A DNA stretch of 47,839 nt, taken from an uncultured Paracoccaceae bacterium. GTDB taxonomy: Bacteria; Pseudomonadota; Alphaproteobacteria; Rhodobacterales; Rhodobacteraceae. Under the pieces are notes generated by a model, which did no database searches, was not told the origin of the DNA, and saw only the letters and a list, made by a program, of their open reading frames with translations. The translations under genes were made by a program, and so were the position numbers. The stretch spans positions 1 through 47,839 of the forward strand of contig CALICM010000031.1 of assembly GCA_938049225.1 (NCBI GenBank), read 5' to 3'. The number at the start of each line of letters is the position of its first letter. Position 1 is the first letter of the stretch. Below are positions 17,441 to 27,135 of this stretch, piece after piece.

Positions 17441-18729
17441 TCTAAGGTTCCCTCTCTCGACACCCGGGTCGCCCCCTTCAGATAGGGGGTCAAAACCTCA
17501 GGTAGCACAATCGAACCATCCGCCTGTTGACCATTTTCGATCACCGCAATCAAGCAGCGGCCGACCGCCAATCCGGATCCGTTCAGGGTATGCACGAATT
17601 CGGGCTTCGCCCCCGGTGTCGGGCGATAGCGCGCGTTCATCCGCCGGGCTTGAAAGGCGCCGGTGGTCGAGCAGCTTGAGATTTCGCGATAGGTGTTTTG
17701 GCCGGGCAACCAAACCTCGATATCATGGGTGCGCTCGGCCCCGAACCCCATATCGCCGGTACACAGAACGACCGTGCGATACGGCAGGCCCAGGGCTTCG
17801 AGGATCCCTTCTGCGCAGGCCGTCATGCGGTCCAACTCGGACCGGCTGTCCTCGGGGCGGGTGATCGAGACCATCTCGACCTTTTCGAATTGATGCTGGC
17901 GCAGCATGCCGGTGGTGTCCTTTCCCGCACTCCCCGCCTCGGACCGGAAGCATTGGGTGTGGGCGGTCAGGCGGATTGGCAAAGCGTCGGCCGCCAGGAT
18001 CTCGCCCGCCACAGAGTACGTCAGCGGCACTTCGGAGGTTGGCACCAGCCACCAGCCATTGGTGGTCTGATAGCTGTCATCGCCGAACTTGGGCAATTTA
18101 TCCGTGCCCAGCATCGCCTCCTCGCGGACCAGAACCGGCACCCAGGTTTCCGTCAGGCCGTTCTGATCGATGTGGGTGTCGAGCATGAACTGGGCCAGGG
18201 CGCGGTGCAGGCGGGTCATCGCCCCGCGCAGCAACACAAAACGAGAGCCCGAGATTTTGGCGGCGGTCACGAAATCCAGACCCGGGACGGCGGCCGGCAC
18301 TTCGAAATGTTCTTTGGGATCAAAGGCAAAGTTGGGAATGTTACCCCAGCGCTTTAGCTCCCCATTGTCGGCTTCGTTATCCCCATCGGGCACCTCGGCC
18401 AAGGGCAGGTTGGGCAGGGTCAGTAGGATCTGATGCAACTGGGCTTGCTCGATCCGGGCTTTTTCTTCCAACTCGGCCTGTTCTTGTTTCTTGTCGGCCA
18501 TCAACTGGCGCAGCCGCTCAAACTCAGCCTCGTCGCCGCGGGCTTTGGCATCACCCACCCCTTTGCTGGCGCGATTACGCTCGGCCTGGGCGCTTTCCGC
18601 CGCCTGGATCGCTTCGCGTCTGCGCGCGTCGATGGCCAGGATGTCTTCCGACCACCCCTCTTCACCACGGCGGGCCAGGTTGGCATCAAACCCTTGGGGG
18701 TCGTCACGGATCAAACGGATATCATGCAT
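17437..18729 (-). CDS. serS: Seryl-tRNA synthetase
   Basis: A 430-residue class II aminoacyl-tRNA synthetase. The N-terminal coiled-coil arm (about residues 25-110, rich in E/K/A) contacts the long variable arm of tRNA-Ser. Class II motif 2 is [20 protein letters not shown] and motif 3 contains [15 protein letters not shown]. The ATG at 18729 ([15 protein letters not shown]) gives the standard N-terminus, so an in-frame ATG further upstream was discarded. It is divergent from the yajC operon across a 220-bp gap and overlaps the PhyH gene at its 3' end. Confidence 0.97.
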   Translation of the reverse strand: MHDIRLIRDDPQGFDANLARRGEEGWSEDILAIDARRREAIQAAESAQAERNRASKGVGDAKARGDEAEFERLRQLMADKKQEQAELEEKARIEQAQLHQILLTLPNLPLAEVPDGDNEADNGELKRWGNIPNFAFDPKEHFEVPAAVPGLDFVTAAKISGSRFVLLRGAMTRLHRALAQFMLDTHIDQNGLTETWVPVLVREEAMLGTDKLPKFGDDSYQTTNGWWLVPTSEVPLTYSVAGEILAADALPIRLTAHTQCFRSEAGSAGKDTTGMLRQHQFEKVEMVSITRPEDSRSELDRMTACAEGILEALGLPYRTVVLCTGDMGFGAERTHDIEVWLPGQNTYREISSCSTTGAFQARRMNARYRPTPGAKPEFVHTLNGSGLAVGRCLIAVIENGQQADGSIVLPEVLTPYLKGATRVSREGTLE

Positions 18730-18951
18730 TGGAACGGGCCTTTGGAGTGAATCGCACAAGGTTCTATCGCATAGGGACCCTGGGTTAAAAAGACCTGCAG
18801 ATCCCGACGAAATTTATGCATACGCCCTTTCCCCCAGGGTCATCCACGCTTAGGTGCAGTTTGCTTGCCTTTGGTAAGGGGGCCCAGTAGGGTCCGCGCG
18901 ATTTTGATGGGTCAGATGCCGGGCCCCAAAGACAAAACAAGGGGTCTGACG

Positions 18952-19290
18952 ATGTTTGCAACACCAGCATATGCACAAGCTGCCGGCGGGGGCGGGGCCG
19001 CGGGCGGATTGCTTGGCTTCATGCCGATCATTCTGATTTTTGCGATCATGTATTTTCTGATGATCCGCCCCCAGCAAAAGAAAATGAAAGAGCATGCGGC
19101 GATGGTGGCCGCTGTGCGCCGGGGCGATCAGATCGTGACCCAAGGTGGTCTGATCGGCAAGGTGACCAAGGTTAAGGACGACAACGAGGTTGAGGTCGAA
19201 CTGGCGCCCGATGTTAAGGTGCGTGTCGTCAAAAACACCATTGCCACCGTGCTGACCAAGACCGAACCGGCTGACGCCGCCAAAAGCTAA
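18952..19290 (+). CDS. yajC: Sec translocon accessory subunit YajC
   Basis: A 112-residue protein with one transmembrane helix (FMPIILIFAIMYFLMIRPQQ) followed by the basic cytoplasmic domain typical of YajC. YajC associates with SecDF at the inner-membrane translocon. The ATG at 18952 (MFATPAYAQ) was selected because AAGGGG lies eight bases upstream and this is the usual N-terminus. It opens a tight operon with secD (14-bp gap), secF and the Mth938-like gene. Its promoter must lie in the 220-bp region shared with the divergent serS. Confidence 0.95.
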   Translation: MFATPAYAQAAGGGGAAGGLLGFMPIILIFAIMYFLMIRPQQKKMKEHAAMVAAVRRGDQIVTQGGLIGKVTKVKDDNEVEVELAPDVKVRVVKNTIATVLTKTEPADAAKS

Positions 19291-19304
19291 GGGCCCGACG
19301 CCAG

Positions 19305-20969
19305 ATGCTTCAATTTCCCATTTGGAAGAAATTTTCGATCATTCTGGTCTGCCTGATGGGGGTGATTTTCACACTCCCCAATGGGTTCTACCAGCGGGTT
19401 GAGACGGCGAACGATGCGCGTGCGCTTGTCGCGGCTGGTGAGGTGGAGACGCCTGAATTGACCGCGGATATGGCGGGTTGGCCCAGTTGGGCACCTTCGG
19501 GGCTGATCAATCTGGGTCTGGATCTGCGTGGTGGGGCACATATCCTGGTCGAAGTGCAGGTCGAGGATGTTCATGCCGAGCGGCTTGAGGGGCTGTGGCC
19601 CGAGGTGCGCGACGTGCTGCGCGAGCGGCGCGATACCATCGGCACGATCCGTCGGGTCGAGACGGTTCCCACTGAATTGCGGGTGCGGATTGGCGAAACA
19701 GCGGGTATGAGTGCGGCGCTTGAGGCGGTCCAGGGGCTGACCCGACCATTGCAAACGCTGACCGGTGCAACCTCGCGCGACTACGAGGTGCGCGCGGAAG
19801 GGGATCAACTGGTGGTGACCCTATCCGAGGCCGAGAAGCTGGCCACGAACAACCGCACGATGGAGCAAAGCCTGGAAATCATTCGCCGCCGCGTCGACGA
19901 GACCGGCACGCGTGAGCCCACGATCCAGCGCCAGGGCGAGGATCGGATTTTGGTGCAGGTACCGGGCATCGGTTCAGCCGAAGAACTGATCGAATTGCTA
20001 GGCCAGACCGCGAAACTGGGGTTTCACGGGGTTGAACGCGTCACGGGCGACCCGGACGAGCGCCCCGGCGGTGGGAATGTGATTTACCCCTCGCTGGACG
20101 AGGAGGGCGTATATTACATCGTGACCCGCCGCGCGATTGTCTCGGGCGAGCAATTGGTCGATGCGCAGCCAAGCTTCGATCAAAATGGGCTGCCAGCGGT
20201 GACATTCCGGTTCAACCCGGCCGGTGCCCGGGCGTTCGGGCAATATACGGCCGAGAATGTCGGGCGGCCCTTCGCGATTGTGCTGGATGAAGAGGTCGTC
20301 TCGGCCCCCCGGATCAACGAGCCGATCCCGGGCGGGAGTGGTATCATCACCGGCAATTTCGATATCGCAGAGAGCACGCGCTTGGCTATTTTGCTAAGGG
20401 CCGGTGCCCTGCCTGCCGAGATCAAAGTGTTGGAACAGCGCACCATCGGTCCGGAGTTGGGCCAAGACAGTATCGACGCGGGGCGGATTGCCTGTATCGT
20501 CGCCTTTGTGGCGGTGCTGGTGTTCATGGCGCTCAGCTATGGGCTGTTCGGGATTTTCGCCAATATCGCGCTGATCCTGAACGTGTCGTTGATCTTTGCC
20601 TTGCTCAGTATCATCGGGGCCACGCTGACGCTACCAGGGATCGCCGGGATCGTACTGACCATCGGCATGGCGGTGGACGCGAATGTGCTGATTTTTGAGC
20701 GGATCCGCGAGGAGTTGAAGCGTGCCAAAGGGCCTGCGCGCGCGATTGAGTTGGGCTATGACAAGGCGTTTTCAGCCATCATCGATGCGAATATCACCAC
20801 GTTTATTGCCGCGGTGATCCTGTTCGCCATTGGCTCGGGGCCGGTGCGCGGCTTCTCGGTCACGCTGGGGCTGGGGATCATGACCTCGGTCTTTACTGCA
20901 TTGTTCGTGACGCGGTTGTTCGTGACCCTGTGGTTTGACGCGCGCAAACCCAAGACGGTGGAGGTCTGA
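19305..20969 (+). CDS. secD: Protein translocase subunit SecD
   Basis: A 554-residue RND-superfamily membrane protein that uses the proton-motive force to complete secretion through SecYEG. It has an N-terminal transmembrane helix, a large periplasmic domain with NLGLDLRGGAHILVEV near the start, and a C-terminal block of five helices containing ALSYGLFGIFANIAL and GMAVDANVLIFERIREELKR, the conserved SecD signature. It lies between yajC and secF as in most proteobacteria. Three bases separate its stop from secF. Confidence 0.97.
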   Translation: MLQFPIWKKFSIILVCLMGVIFTLPNGFYQRVETANDARALVAAGEVETPELTADMAGWPSWAPSGLINLGLDLRGGAHILVEVQVEDVHAERLEGLWPEVRDVLRERRDTIGTIRRVETVPTELRVRIGETAGMSAALEAVQGLTRPLQTLTGATSRDYEVRAEGDQLVVTLSEAEKLATNNRTMEQSLEIIRRRVDETGTREPTIQRQGEDRILVQVPGIGSAEELIELLGQTAKLGFHGVERVTGDPDERPGGGNVIYPSLDEEGVYYIVTRRAIVSGEQLVDAQPSFDQNGLPAVTFRFNPAGARAFGQYTAENVGRPFAIVLDEEVVSAPRINEPIPGGSGIITGNFDIAESTRLAILLRAGALPAEIKVLEQRTIGPELGQDSIDAGRIACIVAFVAVLVFMALSYGLFGIFANIALILNVSLIFALLSIIGATLTLPGIAGIVLTIGMAVDANVLIFERIREELKRAKGPARAIELGYDKAFSAIIDANITTFIAAVILFAIGSGPVRGFSVTLGLGIMTSVFTALFVTRLFVTLWFDARKPKTVEV

Positions 20970-20972
20970 GCG

Positions 20973-21953
20973 ATGATGCGTCTGAGATTGGTCAAACAGG
21001 GCACGAAGTTCGATTTCTTTGCCGCGTCGAAGTTTTGGCTGGGGCTTTCGGCAGCATTAATGTTGCTGTCACTGGGGCTGTTTTTGGTCAAAGGTCTGAA
21101 CTACGGCATTGATTTTCGTGGCGGGACGATGATAACCGCAGCGACGGTCGAGGCGCCGGATGTGGGGCTGTATCGCGACACATTAGACGGCCTGGATGTC
21201 GGGGATTTCGCGGTGACCGAGATCTTTGATCCGGCCGCCGAGATCACCGGTTCGGTCCCCAATCAGGTGACGATCCGGATCGAACAGCAAGGCGATGATC
21301 CGGATGTGCAGCAGTCTGTTATCGTCGCCGTGAAGGGCGCGCTGGACGAGGCGTTTCCGGGCATTCAATATCTGCAAACCGATAGTGTCGGGGCCAAAGT
21401 GTCGGGTGAATTGATCCAAGCGGGGGTTCTGGCCGTGCTTTTGGCCATTGGGGCGGTGCTGTTCTATATCTGGTTGCGGTTCGAATGGCAGTTTTCGGTC
21501 GGTGCCGTGGCGGCGCTGGTGCATGATATCGTGCTGACCATTGGGGTGTTTTCCCTGGTGGGGCTTGAGTTCAACCTGGCGATTATCGCGGCGATCCTGA
21601 CGATTGTGGGCTATTCGCTGAACGATACGGTGGTTGTGTTCGACCGGGTGCGCGAGAACCTGCGGCGGTTCAAGAAAACCCCACTGCGCGAGGTGTTGAA
21701 CCTGTCGATCAACGAGACCTTGAGCCGGACGTTCATGACCTCGGCCACGACGTTGCTGGCCTTGATCGCGCTTTATGTTTTGGGTGGGGATGTAATCCGC
21801 GGCTTCACCTTCGCGATGATCTGGGGGGTGATTGTGGGGACGTATTCGTCGATCTTCGTGGCCTCGGCCATTCTGCTGCGGTTGGACGTGAAGCGAGACT
21901 GGGACAAGCAGGATCCGGCGGCGGGCACGCAATTCGCGAACATTGACGCATGA
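20973..21953 (+). CDS. secF: Protein translocase subunit SecF
   Basis: A 326-residue partner of SecD. It starts with a transmembrane helix, then GLNYGIDFRGGTMI, a smaller periplasmic domain, and five C-terminal helices including YSLNDTVVVFDRVRENLRR, the SecF signature. A GGAGG sequence nine bases upstream overlaps the end of secD, indicating coupling. Its stop overlaps the start of the Mth938-like gene (ATGA). Length and domain order are standard. Confidence 0.97.
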   Translation: MMRLRLVKQGTKFDFFAASKFWLGLSAALMLLSLGLFLVKGLNYGIDFRGGTMITAATVEAPDVGLYRDTLDGLDVGDFAVTEIFDPAAEITGSVPNQVTIRIEQQGDDPDVQQSVIVAVKGALDEAFPGIQYLQTDSVGAKVSGELIQAGVLAVLLAIGAVLFYIWLRFEWQFSVGAVAALVHDIVLTIGVFSLVGLEFNLAIIAAILTIVGYSLNDTVVVFDRVRENLRRFKKTPLREVLNLSINETLSRTFMTSATTLLALIALYVLGGDVIRGFTFAMIWGVIVGTYSSIFVASAILLRLDVKRDWDKQDPAAGTQFANIDA

Positions 21954-22306
21954 TTGAACTGAACGAGGTTCGATTCAAAGCGGGTCAGCCGATAGACGGC
22001 TATGGACCGGGGTTCTTTCGGCTTGGCGATCATGCGCATCAGGGCCCGCTGGCGATTCTGCCCAGCGGCGTGATGGCCTGGCAGGGGTTCCCGCAGGTTG
22101 ATCTGTTCATCGCGGCGAAAGACGCGTTCGACATTCTTTTGGTGGGTATGGGGGCCGAGATCGCACCGCTGCCCAAGGATCTGCGCACAGCTTTGGAGGC
22201 TGAGGGGATCGGGGTGGAGGTGATGGGCACGCCCCCGGCTTGTCGAACCTATAACGTCCTGCTGGCCGAAGAGCGGCGGGTGGCATTGGCCGCACTCCCG
22301 GTCTGA
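21950..22306 (+). CDS. Mth938-like domain protein (NDUFAF3/DUF498 family)
   Basis: A 118-residue protein of the Mth938/NDUFAF3 fold, with LPSGVMAWQGF and ILLVGMGAEIAPLP in the conserved order. The human homologue NDUFAF3 is a complex I assembly factor; bacterial members are uncharacterised. It overlaps secF by four bases, so its translation is coupled to SecF, and a role near the Sec translocon in membrane-protein or respiratory-complex assembly is plausible. The hairpins after its stop probably end the operon. Confidence 0.85.
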   Translation: MIELNEVRFKAGQPIDGYGPGFFRLGDHAHQGPLAILPSGVMAWQGFPQVDLFIAAKDAFDILLVGMGAEIAPLPKDLRTALEAEGIGVEVMGTPPACRTYNVLLAEERRVALAALPV

Positions 22307-22354
22307 GACCGAATTTTCGTATTGAAATGTGCCCTTGCAGGGCAAGTATACCCT

Positions 22355-22382
22355 CCCCAAACCCGCCGAGGCGGGTTCGGGG
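22355..22382 (+). terminator. Hairpin after the yajC-secDF operon
   Basis: CCCC-AA-ACCCGC-CGAG-GCGGGT-TC-GGGG folds into a strong stem with a tetraloop, about 50 bases after the Mth938-like stop. A smaller GCCC-TTGCA-GGGC hairpin lies just upstream. No T-run follows. The rest of the gap to sodB holds no gene that I can see. Confidence 0.5.
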
Positions 22383-22615
22383 CCCGTGGCGACCTTGGGG
22401 CGGTCTGGACCCTTTTGTGCTAAGTCACCGCGTGGGGCGCCGAGAGATGTTTCGCCGGGGAGGACCAGTGGGGCTGGTCTGATCTGACATGCCGTTTGGG
22501 ATTGAAGGAACTTATTGGCAGCAAGGGCTTCCTTCCCCTGCTGGCGGGTTATATGTCTCGGCTAGAGGCCGGGTGTGACCCGTGCCCCGCTGTCTTGCAA
22601 CAAAGGATCACTGTC

Positions 22616-23218
22616 ATGGCTTTTGAACTCCCCCCCCTGCCGTATGCTCACGATGCGCTTGCCGATGCGGGCATGTCAAAAGAGACCTTGGAGTATCATC
22701 ACGATTTGCACCACAAAGCCTATGTCGACAACGGCAACAAGCTGATCGCGGGCACCGAGTGGGATGGCAAGTCGCTGGAGGAGGTCATCACCGGCACCTA
22801 TGATGCGGGCGCCGTGGCCCAGAACGGGATTTTCAACAACATCTCGCAGTTGTGGAACCACAATCAGTTCTGGGAAATGATGGGACCGAGATCCTCGGCC
22901 ATGCCGTCTGAATTGGAAAGTCGGATTGTGGATGCTTTCGGCTCGGTCGATCAGTTCAAGGCGGATTTTTCGGCCGCTGGCGCCGGTCAATTCGGCTCGG
23001 GCTGGGCGTGGCTGGTGGTGGACACCGATGGGACGTTGAAGGTGACCAAGACCGAGAACGGCGTAAACCCCTTGTGCTTTGGACAAACGGCGCTTCTGGG
23101 CTGCGATGTTTGGGAGCATTCCTATTACATCGATTTCCGCAACAAGCGGCCGGCCTATTTGAGCAACTTCCTGGACAATCTGGTGAATTGGGAGAATGTC
23201 GCCGCGCGTTTGGGGTGA
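22616..23218 (+). CDS. sodB: Superoxide dismutase, iron/manganese type
   Basis: A 200-residue cytoplasmic enzyme that dismutates superoxide. Metal ligands: the first histidine in LEYHHDLHHKAYVDN, the second in WNHNQFWEMM, and aspartate plus histidine in DVWEHSYYID. Sequence style favours the Fe-SOD group (SodB), but metal use cannot be settled by eye. The ATG at 22616 (MAFELPPLPYAHD) is the canonical start and follows AAAGGA; the frame stays open for 40 codons upstream but without family resemblance. It converges with the LOG gene. Confidence 0.96.
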   Translation: MAFELPPLPYAHDALADAGMSKETLEYHHDLHHKAYVDNGNKLIAGTEWDGKSLEEVITGTYDAGAVAQNGIFNNISQLWNHNQFWEMMGPRSSAMPSELESRIVDAFGSVDQFKADFSAAGAGQFGSGWAWLVVDTDGTLKVTKTENGVNPLCFGQTALLGCDVWEHSYYIDFRNKRPAYLSNFLDNLVNWENVAARLG

Positions 23219-23258
23219 TATCCGTTTTGGGCCCGGGCAGTTCACACCGCTGGGGCCC

Positions 23259-23819
23259 TCACTTCGGGGAAAGTACCGCCAACGCACTTTCGACATCAGG
23301 GACCACGTGAAAGCTGTTCAGGAAGCTGGTGTCGGCGAAACCCTGGTCGACCAAGTGGTGGATGGCGGCGATGAGTGGATCCCAATAGCCTGCGACATTC
23401 AGCAACAGGATCGGTTTTGCATGCAGGCCCAGTTGACGCCAGGTGAGCACCTCGAACAGCTCGTCCAGGGTGCCTGCGCCACCGGGCAGGGTGACAATGG
23501 CATCTGCGTTCATGAACATGACCTTCTTGCGTTCGTGCATCGTCTCGGTCACGACAAAGGACGTCAGATCGTGTTTGCCGACCTCGGCCCGCATTAAATG
23601 CACGGGGATCACCCCAAAGGTCTCGCCCCCCGCCGCCTGGGCCGCACGGGCCACATCGCCCATTAGCCCAACGTCGCCGGCCCCATAGACCAGGCGGTGT
23701 CCGGCTTGGGCCAGTCCCGTCCCCAGCGCGACCGCCGCTGTGCTAAACGCTGGGTTACTGCCAGACCGCGACCCGCAGAACACACATACAGACCGAAAAA
23801 AAGGTTTGGTTGTCGACAT
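23259..23819 (-). CDS. LOG family (TIGR00730) nucleotide phosphoribohydrolase
   Basis: A 186-residue Rossmann-fold protein with the diagnostic PGGAGTLDELFE (PGGxGTxxE) motif and an N-terminal VFCGSRSGSNPAF. In plants LOG cleaves cytokinin riboside monophosphates to free base and ribose-5-phosphate; bacterial members act on AMP or related nucleotides. The name 'lysine decarboxylase', often attached to this family, is wrong. An AGGA lies six bases before the ATG. It is divergent from the LysM gene and convergent with sodB. Confidence 0.9.
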   Translation of the reverse strand: MSTTKPFFRSVCVFCGSRSGSNPAFSTAAVALGTGLAQAGHRLVYGAGDVGLMGDVARAAQAAGGETFGVIPVHLMRAEVGKHDLTSFVVTETMHERKKVMFMNADAIVTLPGGAGTLDELFEVLTWRQLGLHAKPILLLNVAGYWDPLIAAIHHLVDQGFADTSFLNSFHVVPDVESALAVLSPK

Positions 23820-23942
23820 TTAGCGTCCTGACTTGTTTTTGGGCATCATTTCGCCCATTTTGGCCGCCAAGTGTAAGAAAAGCGAGCATTTCCGTGTGTC
23901 TACACGTGGGGTTCGCAGTCAGCCCAAAGGGTCCGCGTTCGG

Positions 23943-25178
23943 ATGTCAGAGAAATACGGAATCGACGGGTTCTCGCGTGTGCGCACGGTGCAAATCATTG
24001 TGGTGTTTATCATGCTGCTGGCGTCTTTGGGCCTGTTGTACTTCCTGATCGAACAAGGAAAACAGTCTGCGCAGATGTCGACCGAACCTAGGATCGGGCG
24101 CGGTGCGACCCAATCGGCGGCGCGCGGTGGGTCGCGGTCTGTGAGAACGGTGACGGCATCACCAGCGGATGCGGTGATGCCGCAAGAAACAGCACCGGAC
24201 GTCGCCCCGGCTGAGGTGGCGACGGCCACGGGCAACGGGCCCCGCGCGACACCGGACGAGCAGCCGATGCCCAAGCTGCAATCCGAGTTGGCGGTGGAGA
24301 GCACAGCACCAGCCGCCGAGGTCGTGGCCTCTATCCCCGATGATTTGGCCACGACGCAAACCGTGGCGGCGTTGCCGGAGTTTGATCTGATCCGTATTGA
24401 TCCCTTGGGCAGTGGGCTGGTGGCGGGTCGCGCAGAACCCGGCTCCACGGTGCAAATTCTGGCGGGGGATGCGGTGATCGGCACCGCTGAAGCATCGTCG
24501 GATGGCGAATTTGTTGCCTTCGTGCAAACGCCTGATATGGACGAGGGGCAGGTGCTGTCATTGCTGGCGCAAAGCGGCGACGGACCCGACGCAAGCGCTG
24601 AGACGGTTTTGGTTTTGCCAACGGAGGCCACGGCGGATGAGGCGCCGCAAGCCCCGACCATCGTCAGCACCTCGCCCGAGGAGGTTCGGGTGATACAGCC
24701 GTCGGCCCTTGGGCAGGTTGAGGGGGTCACACTGGACGCGATCAGCTACGATGAAGCGGGCGAGGTGCGTCTGTCTGGCCGGGCGCCTGCGGATCAACCG
24801 ATCCGGATCTATGTCGATGGTATCGCGATTGGCGAGGCAGAGACCAGCGCCTCGGGGGCGTGGGGAACGACTTTGAACACATTGGCCGAGGGGCAATACA
24901 CCCTGCGGGTCGATGCGCTGCGGTTGGATGGCACGGTTGCCAGCCGGGCTGAAAGTCCCTTTCAGCGGGTCTTCCCGTCGCTTGAGCAATTGAAGAACGC
25001 CAAGCAAATCACCGTGCAGCCCGGCAACAGCCTGTGGGTGTTGGCCGAGCAGCGCTATGGCTCGGGCGCGCTATACACCCAGATTTTCGCGGCGAACCGG
25101 GACGCGATCCGCGATCCGGATCTAATTTATCCAGGTCAGATTTTCGCGCTACCGGGCGAGGCCGAATTCGGCGAATAA
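23943..25178 (+). CDS. LysM-domain envelope protein with Ig-like repeats
   Basis: A 411-residue protein. A single N-terminal transmembrane helix (IIVVFIMLLASLGLLYFLI, about residues 18-36) anchors it, followed by an acidic low-complexity region (about 45-150). Two Ig-like modules follow, one around GSGLVAGRAEPGSTVQILAG and one around GEVRLSGRAPADQPIRIYVD. A C-terminal LysM domain (about 355-405) contains ITVQPGNSLWVLAEQRYGSG and PDLIYPGQIFALP and probably binds peptidoglycan. The arrangement suggests an inner-membrane protein reaching the cell wall. It is upstream of the Atm1-type ABC gene; function is unknown. Confidence 0.85.
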   Translation: MSEKYGIDGFSRVRTVQIIVVFIMLLASLGLLYFLIEQGKQSAQMSTEPRIGRGATQSAARGGSRSVRTVTASPADAVMPQETAPDVAPAEVATATGNGPRATPDEQPMPKLQSELAVESTAPAAEVVASIPDDLATTQTVAALPEFDLIRIDPLGSGLVAGRAEPGSTVQILAGDAVIGTAEASSDGEFVAFVQTPDMDEGQVLSLLAQSGDGPDASAETVLVLPTEATADEAPQAPTIVSTSPEEVRVIQPSALGQVEGVTLDAISYDEAGEVRLSGRAPADQPIRIYVDGIAIGEAETSASGAWGTTLNTLAEGQYTLRVDALRLDGTVASRAESPFQRVFPSLEQLKNAKQITVQPGNSLWVLAEQRYGSGALYTQIFAANRDAIRDPDLIYPGQIFALPGEAEFGE

Positions 25179-25235
25179 GTTGCCCTACTGTGGCTTAGCG
25201 CTTATGTGGCAAAGGCACGGTATCGGGACAAATGA

Positions 25236-27065
25236 ATGACGCAAGCTGACACGATCGAGGCCGCCGAACGGCGCAGCGGCATACGCACCATTCGTAAAGT
25301 GGGGCCGTATCTTTGGCCACAGGGGCAGACGAATATCAAGGTGCGGGTTGTCTTGGCCGTGCTCGCGTTGGTGGCGGGCAAGGTCGCGACCGTTGGGATT
25401 CCGGCGATCTTTGGGATGGCGGTTGACAGCTTGGCACCCGCCGAGGGGACCCAGGATCTGGGCTCTGTGCTGATCGCCTCCTCCGTTGGACTGGTGATCG
25501 CGTATGGTGCCATGCGCATGGCCAGTGTCGGGTTCAACCAGTTGCGCGACGCGGTCTTCGCCAGGGTCGGGCAGCGGGCGCTGCGGTTGCTGGCGCTTGA
25601 GACGTTCCGGCATATCCACGCGCTCAGCCTGCGCTATCATATCAACCGCAAAACAGGCGGCCTGAGCCGGGTGATCGAGCGTGGGGTCAAGGGCGTCGAG
25701 TTTCTGTTGCGGTTCCTGTTGTTTTCGATCGGGCCGCTGGTGCTGGAACTAGCGATGGTCTGCACGATCTTCGCGCTGGCTTTTGGAACCGAATATCTGC
25801 TGATCGTGGCCACCACGATAGGGCTTTATATCTGGTTTACTTTCGCGGTGACCGAATGGCGGGTCAAAGTCCGCAGGCGGATGAACGAGCAGGATACGAA
25901 CGCCAACCAAAAGGCGATCGATAGCCTGCTGAATTTCGAAACGGTGAAGTATTTTGGGGCCGAAGCGCGCGAGGCCGCGCGGTATGACGAGTCGATGGCC
26001 GAGTACGAGAAGGCGGCGATCACAACCTCGCTGTCCTTGGCGGGGTTGAACTTTGGTCAGGCCGTGCTCATCACCTGTGGGCTGGTGGGCGTCATGATCC
26101 TGGGCGCAATGGCGGTGCAGGCCGGGACTTTCACCGTGGGCCAGTTCGTGATGATCAACGCCTATATGATCCAAATCACGATGCCTTTGAATTTCTTGGG
26201 TTCCGTGTACCGCGAGATCCGCCAAGCGCTGGTAGACATGGGCGAGATGTTCGATTTGCTCGAGGTTGAAGCCGAGATCGCGGATGCCCCCGATGCTAAG
26301 CCCCTGGTGGTGAGCGGCGGTCGGTTGGCCTTCGAGGGGGTGTCGTTCTCGTACAACGACAACCGATCGATTTTGCATGGTCTGGACTTGGTGGTCGAGG
26401 CCGGACAGACCGTGGCGGTCGTGGGCCCCTCAGGATCGGGGAAGTCCACCATTGGGCGGCTGTTGTTCCGCTTTTATGATGTGGCCGAAGGCCGGTTGAC
26501 GATTGACGGGCAGGACGTGCGGGATGTGACGCAGGTCTCGCTGCGCAAGGCCATTGGCGTGGTTCCGCAGGACACAGTGCTGTTTAACGACACCATTGGC
26601 TATAACATCGCCTATGGCCGCCCCGAGGCGACGATGAACGAGGTCGAAGATGCGGCGCGCTCCGCCCAGATCCACGATTTCATCATGTCGCTGCCCGAGG
26701 GGTATCAGACCACTGTGGGCGAGCGGGGGCTGAAACTGTCAGGCGGCGAGAAACAGCGGGTGGGGATCGCCCGGACACTGCTAAAGAACCCGCCGATCCT
26801 GTTGTTGGACGAGGCGACCTCGGCCTTGGACAGCGAGACCGAGCGTGACATTCAGGACAGCCTGAAGGAGATGGGGCAGGGTCGCAGCGTGATCACCATC
26901 GCCCATCGGTTGTCAACGGTGGTGGACGCGGATCAGATCGTGGTGCTGGAAAAGGGTCATGTGGTCGAGCGTGGGACCCATGACGCGTTGCTGGCGCGGG
27001 CGGGGCGCTATGCGCAGATGTGGCACCGCCAGCAAGCAGGCGAGGACGACGAAGCCGCCGCCTAG
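25236..27065 (+). CDS. Atm1-type ABC exporter (fused permease and ATPase)
   Basis: A 609-residue half-transporter: six transmembrane helices (about residues 30-320) and a C-terminal nucleotide-binding domain with Walker A GPSGSGKST, signature LSGGEKQR and Walker B ILLLDEATSALD. The segments RYHINRKTGGLSRVIERG and NFETVKYFGAEAREAARYDE are typical of the Atm1/HMT1 (ABCB7) group, which exports glutathione-linked sulfur or metal species across the inner membrane. The length is normal. It lies 57 bases after the LysM gene on the same strand and could be co-transcribed. It converges with the RND operon. Confidence 0.93.
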   Translation: MTQADTIEAAERRSGIRTIRKVGPYLWPQGQTNIKVRVVLAVLALVAGKVATVGIPAIFGMAVDSLAPAEGTQDLGSVLIASSVGLVIAYGAMRMASVGFNQLRDAVFARVGQRALRLLALETFRHIHALSLRYHINRKTGGLSRVIERGVKGVEFLLRFLLFSIGPLVLELAMVCTIFALAFGTEYLLIVATTIGLYIWFTFAVTEWRVKVRRRMNEQDTNANQKAIDSLLNFETVKYFGAEAREAARYDESMAEYEKAAITTSLSLAGLNFGQAVLITCGLVGVMILGAMAVQAGTFTVGQFVMINAYMIQITMPLNFLGSVYREIRQALVDMGEMFDLLEVEAEIADAPDAKPLVVSGGRLAFEGVSFSYNDNRSILHGLDLVVEAGQTVAVVGPSGSGKSTIGRLLFRFYDVAEGRLTIDGQDVRDVTQVSLRKAIGVVPQDTVLFNDTIGYNIAYGRPEATMNEVEDAARSAQIHDFIMSLPEGYQTTVGERGLKLSGGEKQRVGIARTLLKNPPILLLDEATSALDSETERDIQDSLKEMGQGRSVITIAHRLSTVVDADQIVVLEKGHVVERGTHDALLARAGRYAQMWHRQQAGEDDEAAA

Positions 27066-27098
27066 AGAGATCCCCCCTGCGGGTCTATTTTCAACAGG

Positions 27099-27121
27099 AA
27101 AAAGCAGGCGCCATAGGCGCC
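27099..27121 (-). terminator. Intrinsic terminator of the RND efflux operon
   Basis: On the minus strand GGCGCC-TAT-GGCGCC forms a compact GC stem, followed after TGC by a five-base T-run and CC. It begins 15 bases after the stop of the RND gene and so fits an intrinsic terminator for it. On the plus strand it could also help end the ABC transcript. Confidence 0.6.
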
Positions 27122-27135
27122 CACCGCCGCCACGG

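Noticed and set aside
22496-22615. A 40-codon in-frame extension upstream of sodB
   Set aside because: It has no similarity to the SOD family, and the ATG at 22616 has a proper ribosome-binding site and the canonical N-terminus.
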